64,000 nucleotides of DNA, from NCBI GenBank assembly GCA_019694655.1, contig JAIBBN010000015.1:1-64000 (forward strand), written 5' to 3'. The notes under the pieces were generated by a model. The model was not told where the DNA came from, made no database searches, and saw only the letters and a program-made list of their open reading frames with translations. Both the position numbers and the translations under genes were made by a program. Shown one piece after another: positions 60,339-64,000 of the stretch (positions within the stretch are counted from its first letter, which is position 1; each line of letters starts with the position of its first letter). Source of the DNA: Leptospirales bacterium. Lineage in GTDB: Bacteria > Spirochaetota > Leptospiria > Leptospirales > Leptonemataceae.

Positions 60339-61369
60339 TGTTCAGTGCGGCTGCCAGAGAGCGTTGGCGACGGTTTCGGTCGATGGGCCGCGCCTATTGG
60401 TCCTTGCTGGCTCTCAGTATTGCCTTCGGCCTGTCGTTGTTCAGCGAAGTGCTGGCCAACGAGAAGCCGCTCTTTTTGTACGTAAACGACCGCGCTTATT
60501 TTCCCGTGCTGCGCTACTATCCGGGCAGCGCGTTCGGTCAGCCCTTCAGCGAGGAGGCTGACTACAATGCCTTGCGCGGCGACGCCGCCTTTCGGGCGCG
60601 CGCCTGGATGATCAGCGCTCCAATCCCCCATGACCCCAATCGCCCTTATCTGATGATCAGCGGGGCGCCGCCTTACCCGATCAGCGCTGAACACTGGCTG
60701 GGTACGGACCGCCTGGGTCGCGACCTGCTGGCCCGACTGATCTATGGATTTCGGATCTGTATGCTCTTTTCCTTGAGTCTGGTCGTACTGAGCCTGGCGC
60801 TTGGCTTGAGCCTGGGGGCACTGCAGGGCTATCTGGGCGGCGCTTTTGATATTGTTATGCAGCGTTTTATTGAAATCTGGTCGGCGCTTCCCTTCCTCTA
60901 TGTAGTAATCCTCATTGCTTCCGTCTATGGACGAAGCTTTGCTATCCTGATCTTTGTAATGTCGCTGTTTTCCTGGATTGGTCTTTCGCTGTACATGCGC
61001 GGCGAGGTATTCCGTCAGCGATCGCAGGTTTACGTCAATGTGGCCAGGGCGCTGGGCGCGTCGCACTGGCGGATTTTGTTTCGGCACATTCTGCCCAATT
61101 CGCTGACGCCGGTCATTACACTCTTGCCCTTCCAGTTGATTGGCGGAATTACGTCATTGACGGCGCTGGACTTTCTGGGTCTTGGACTGCCGCCATCGAC
61201 GCCCTCCTGGGGCGAGCTATTGCAGCAGGGCGTCGATGTGATCCGCGAGTATCCGCGCATCACCCTGGTAACATCGCTGGCCCTGTTTGCTACGCTGATG
61301 CTGGCAACTTTCATAGGCGAAGGCGTTCGCGAGGCCCTGGATCCGCGGGCCCGGCAGCGAGTGGAGTAA
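60335..61369 (+). CDS. yejE: Peptide ABC transporter permease (YejE-like)
   Basis: The 344-residue protein has an N-terminal helix, a long periplasmic part (YFPVLRYYPGSAFGQPF, then AEHWLGTDRLGRDLLARLIYGFR) that is typical of YejE, and five more helices with the EAA loop NVARALGASHWRILFRHILPN. It starts with an ATGA overlap to yejB. Its partner ATPases come next. The insertion with FPV-YPG distinguishes YejE from ordinary OppC. Confidence 0.85.
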   Translation: MMFSAAARERWRRFRSMGRAYWSLLALSIAFGLSLFSEVLANEKPLFLYVNDRAYFPVLRYYPGSAFGQPFSEEADYNALRGDAAFRARAWMISAPIPHDPNRPYLMISGAPPYPISAEHWLGTDRLGRDLLARLIYGFRICMLFSLSLVVLSLALGLSLGALQGYLGGAFDIVMQRFIEIWSALPFLYVVILIASVYGRSFAILIFVMSLFSWIGLSLYMRGEVFRQRSQVYVNVARALGASHWRILFRHILPNSLTPVITLLPFQLIGGITSLTALDFLGLGLPPSTPSWGELLQQGVDVIREYPRITLVTSLALFATLMLATFIGEGVREALDPRARQRVE

Positions 61370-61387
61370 TTGGGCCGCGGAAATATC

Positions 61388-62374
61388 ATGAGTCAGCATC
61401 CATTGTTGCAAATCCAGGATCTATCAATTGGCTTCGACTCGCCCTCTGGCCCCGTCGAAATCACCGACCGCGTATGCCTTGAAATTACTGGCGGCGAGAT
61501 ATTTGGTCTGGTGGGAGAGTCCGGCTGCGGCAAGACAGTCACCGCACTTTCGATCCTGCGTCTGTTGCCCAATCCTGGCGGTCGAGTGCTTGGCGGGACC
61601 ATAAGCTTTGAGGGACGCGATGTACTGACTCTGCCAGCCGAAGAACTGCGCGCGCTGCGCGGGGCTGGAATTGCAATGATCTTTCAGGAGCCGGCGGCGG
61701 CGATGAATCCGCTGTACACAATCCGTCGGCAGCTGGAAGAGGTTTTCGAGTTCCATCCCTTTGAGGGCGATCCGCAGCAGCGCATTGCCGAGCTGCTGGC
61801 CCGCGTCGGCTTCGCTGATCCGGCGCGCGTGCTTGGGGCCTATCCACACCAGCTTTCGGGCGGCATGCTGCAGCGGGTAATGATTGCAATGGCGCTCTTG
61901 CTGCGCCCGCGCCTATTGATCGCCGATGAGCCGACCACAGCGCTGGACGTTACTGTGCAAGCTCAGATCATGGAGCTGCTAAAGGAATTGCAACGTGAAA
62001 ATAAAATGTCAGTACTGCTTATTACGCACAATCTGGGCCTGATCGCGCAGTATGCTGACCGGGTGGCCGTGATGTATGCCGGGCGCGTAGTGGAGCAGGC
62101 GCCGGTGGATGCATTTCTGGCGATGCCGCTGCATCCCTACAGCCAGGGACTGATCGGGGCGCTGCCGGAAAGCGCCGGGAGCGGCGCTCTACGTGCCATT
62201 GAGGGACAGGTCCCCCGTCCCGAACAGTACCCCGGCGGTTGTCGTTTTCAACCACGCTGCGCTCAGGCTTTTGACGCCTGTCAGGCGCGACCGGCGCTGC
62301 GCGCTCTGCCCGACTCGGCGACGCATCATGTTGCCTGCTTTTTCGTACAACCGGACGCGGAGTTTCGCCGATGA
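61388..62374 (+). CDS. oppD: Oligopeptide ABC transporter ATPase (OppD/DppD-like)
   Basis: The 328-residue protein has Walker [10 protein letters not shown]-loop in IFQEP, signature [15 protein letters not shown] and Walker [15 protein letters not shown], plus a C-terminal four-cysteine region ([14 protein letters not shown]) that in OppD-type ATPases can hold an iron-sulphur cluster. The ATG at 61388 is 18 bases after the permease stop. The separate OppD and OppF genes differ from E. coli, where both domains are fused in YejF. Confidence 0.9.
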   Translation: MSQHPLLQIQDLSIGFDSPSGPVEITDRVCLEITGGEIFGLVGESGCGKTVTALSILRLLPNPGGRVLGGTISFEGRDVLTLPAEELRALRGAGIAMIFQEPAAAMNPLYTIRRQLEEVFEFHPFEGDPQQRIAELLARVGFADPARVLGAYPHQLSGGMLQRVMIAMALLLRPRLLIADEPTTALDVTVQAQIMELLKELQRENKMSVLLITHNLGLIAQYADRVAVMYAGRVVEQAPVDAFLAMPLHPYSQGLIGALPESAGSGALRAIEGQVPRPEQYPGGCRFQPRCAQAFDACQARPALRALPDSATHHVACFFVQPDAEFRR

Positions 62375-63360
62375 CTGCGGCTATGTCGGCGGCGACCGCA
62401 TCAACGTCCCTTCTGGCTGCGGAGGACATTCGCGTTTATTATCCTGTACACGGCGGGATTCTACGTCGCGTAGTGGGACAGGTGCGGGCGGTTGACGGCG
62501 TCAGCCTGCAGATATCGCCTGGCGAAATTGTGTCGGTAGTCGGGGAATCCGGCTGCGGCAAGAGCACCCTGGGTCTGGCCTTGCTTGGACTGACGCCAGT
62601 GGCAAGTGGACGACTCAGCCTGAATGGCAAGCCAATCGAGGTCCGTAAGCCTTCCAGCTGGCGGCCCTTTCGCCGCGATTTTCAAATTGTCTTTCAGGAT
62701 CCATACGGTTCGCTCAATCCGCGACACACCGTTCAGGAGATGCTCAGCGAACCGCTACAGATTCACAAACTGGCGAAGGCCACCGACTTGCGTGATCGGG
62801 CGGCGGAGTTGCTTCAACGGGTGGGCCTGGACCGGGACTACCTGAATCGCTATGCGCACGCTTTTTCCGGAGGACAACGACAGCGCCTGGCTATTGCAAG
62901 GGCGTTAGCCGTTGAGCCGCGCTTGATTGTCTGCGATGAGATTGTAGCGGCCCTGGATGTAAGTGTGCAGGCGCAAATCGTCAATCTGCTGCTGCGTCTC
63001 AGAGAGGAAATGGGACTGGCGCTACTTTTCATTTCCCATGATCTTTCGCTGGTGCGAAGCATCAGCAATCGCGTTCACGTAATGTATCTTGGGAGAATTG
63101 CGGAGTCGGCGACGTCCGGTGAGCTGTTTTCACGCCCGCGGCATCCCTATACCCGATCGCTGCTGGATTCAATTCCGACTTTGCAGCGTGGAAAACGTCC
63201 GTCCATTCTGACCGGCGAGCCGCCTTCGGCAATGAACCCGCCTGCTGGCTGCGCCTTCCATACTCGCTGTCCTGGGCGTAAAGAGCTTTGCTCTAGAGAG
63301 CGACCCGAGTTACAGGCCGTGGACGGCGGTCTGGCTGCCTGTCATTTTCCACTGGAGTAA
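62371..63360 (+). CDS. oppF: Oligopeptide ABC transporter ATPase (OppF/DppF-like)
   Basis: The 329-residue protein has Walker A GESGCGKST, signature FSGGQRQRLAIARAL, Walker B LIVCDEIVAALDVS and a C-terminal cysteine-rich segment (GCAFHTRCPGRKELC). In the Walker B region EIVAALD replaces the usual EPVSALD, a mild change that keeps the catalytic Glu. It overlaps oppD by four bases. It pairs with OppD to power the YejB/YejE-like permease and perhaps also the divergent permease pair, which has no ATPase of its own. Confidence 0.9.
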   Translation: MTAAMSAATASTSLLAAEDIRVYYPVHGGILRRVVGQVRAVDGVSLQISPGEIVSVVGESGCGKSTLGLALLGLTPVASGRLSLNGKPIEVRKPSSWRPFRRDFQIVFQDPYGSLNPRHTVQEMLSEPLQIHKLAKATDLRDRAAELLQRVGLDRDYLNRYAHAFSGGQRQRLAIARALAVEPRLIVCDEIVAALDVSVQAQIVNLLLRLREEMGLALLFISHDLSLVRSISNRVHVMYLGRIAESATSGELFSRPRHPYTRSLLDSIPTLQRGKRPSILTGEPPSAMNPPAGCAFHTRCPGRKELCSRERPELQAVDGGLAACHFPLE

Positions 63361-63364
63361 AGCG

Positions 63365-64000
63365 ATGCCCAAGAGCTTCATTTTATCATACGTAGAAGAA
63401 AAGATGCGCAAGGAGTCGGTTGGGGCCAGCCCCGGTCCGGTGATAACAATCGCCCGCGAGTACGGCTGCCCCGCCGTGCCGATTTCCCACGCCGTTGCCG
63501 ATACGCTCAGCGCGCGCAGCTCGCAGCACGATAAGTGGCAGGTGATCGATAAGCAGATCATCAACAAAGCGGCGGCGGACCTGCAAGTCGACGCCAGGCT
63601 GGTTGAAGAGGTGGGACGCAGCGCGCCGCCCGGTTTTTTTCGGGAGTTTATCAGCTCTTTCGCTTCACAGCAAGATCCAGCTGACGCTCGCGTCAAACGG
63701 GCCATCGCCAATGTAATCCGAACTGTAGCCTATGGCGGCCACGCAGTGATTCTGGGGCGAGGCGGCGTGGCCATCGCCCGCGATATTCCACAATCGCTGC
63801 ACGTCCGCCTGTATGCCCCGCTCTCCTACAGAAAGGAACGCGCCAAAGAACTGGACAATCTCAAGTCAGACGAGGAAGCGCTTCAGAAGATCGCCGCTGT
63901 CGATCGTGAGCGCATCTACATCCGCGATTATTTTGCCGGCGAACGTCTCACCGACGACATTTTTGATGTGCAATTCAATTGTGCTACGCTCAGTCAGGAA
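63365..64000 (+). CDS. Cytidylate-kinase-like protein, partial (runs off the right edge)
   Basis: An ATG at 63365, four bases after the oppF stop, opens a frame that stays open to the last base (212 codons). The protein has ITIAREYGCPA near residue 27, VILGRGGVAIARDIP and LHVRLYAP followed by a basic segment (YRKERAKEL), as in the cytidylate-kinase-like family (PF13189). These small P-loop-type kinases are distinct from the essential CMP kinase. The substrate is unknown. The C-terminus is outside the window. Confidence 0.75.
   Translation, partial: MPKSFILSYVEEKMRKESVGASPGPVITIAREYGCPAVPISHAVADTLSARSSQHDKWQVIDKQIINKAAADLQVDARLVEEVGRSAPPGFFREFISSFASQQDPADARVKRAIANVIRTVAYGGHAVILGRGGVAIARDIPQSLHVRLYAPLSYRKERAKELDNLKSDEEALQKIAAVDRERIYIRDYFAGERLTDDIFDVQFNCATLSQE

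Noticed and set aside
60227-61087. Minus-strand frame of 286 residues opposite the YejB and YejE genes
   Set aside because: It spans two well-supported genes and is full of Gln, Arg and Lys, typical of an antisense shadow.

Overview
The window reads as one continuous stretch of a Gram-negative chromosome. The best guess is a spirochaete of the order Leptospirales outside Leptospira itself (Leptonema- or Turneriella-like). The reasons are a surface-polysaccharide locus that begins with an EPS-type MarR regulator gene, as the Leptospira rfb locus does, a free-standing FAS-I-like acyltransferase, and a G+C content clearly above that of Leptospira. No rRNA gene is present to settle this, so the placement is tentative. 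No rRNA, tRNA, CRISPR array or insertion sequence was recognised. No stretch longer than 300 bases lacks a gene.

Region 1 (about 75-20937, all on the minus strand) is a tightly packed polysaccharide/nonulosonic-acid operon with many 1- to 4-base stop/start overlaps. In transcription order it starts with the regulator gene. Next come three nucleotide-sugar enzymes (GDP-fucose-synthase-like, RmlD-like, PseB-like), an ABC flippase, an SGNH-hydrolase-like protein and two Gfo/Idh dehydrogenases. A complete legionaminic-acid-type pathway follows: LegB, LegC, LegH, LegI, LegG, a CBS-nucleotidyltransferase like Campylobacter PtmE, a PtmG/PseA-type amidotransferase with its HisF and HisH partners, another Gfo/Idh enzyme, a CMP-sugar synthetase and an SDR enzyme. 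A glycosyltransferase and a TylF-like methyltransferase come last. The locus continues off the left edge. Its base composition is visibly more A+T-rich than the rest.

Region 2 (21141-24916, minus strand) holds ispD, thpR, engB, a MntA-HepT toxin-antitoxin pair and a 2-hydroxyacid dehydrogenase. Region 3 (25038-35532) is mixed housekeeping. It contains a SpoIIE-type phosphatase, a KamA/EpmB-like radical SAM enzyme divergent from efp by only 22 bases, the FAS-I-like acyltransferase, an isolated nucleotide-sugar epimerase, two membrane proteins, and a Prc-type protease with a lipoprotein in the same operon.

Region 4 (35761-49261, plus strand) carries a STAS protein, a metallophosphoesterase, a very large alpha-2-macroglobulin, PBP1C and then KdpD-KdpE. 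No kdpFABC genes are seen. Instead KdpE meets, tail to tail, a tandem pair of APC-superfamily transporters resembling the KimA potassium importers (49213-53293). The KdpD input domain has lost its Walker A lysine. This KdpDE/KimA-like arrangement is the most interesting system in the window. Region 5 (53366-63360) is a divergent pair of peptide-type ABC transporter operons. Only the right-hand one (YejA/B/E-like plus OppD and OppF ATPases) encodes ATPases. A cytidylate-kinase-like gene runs off the right edge.
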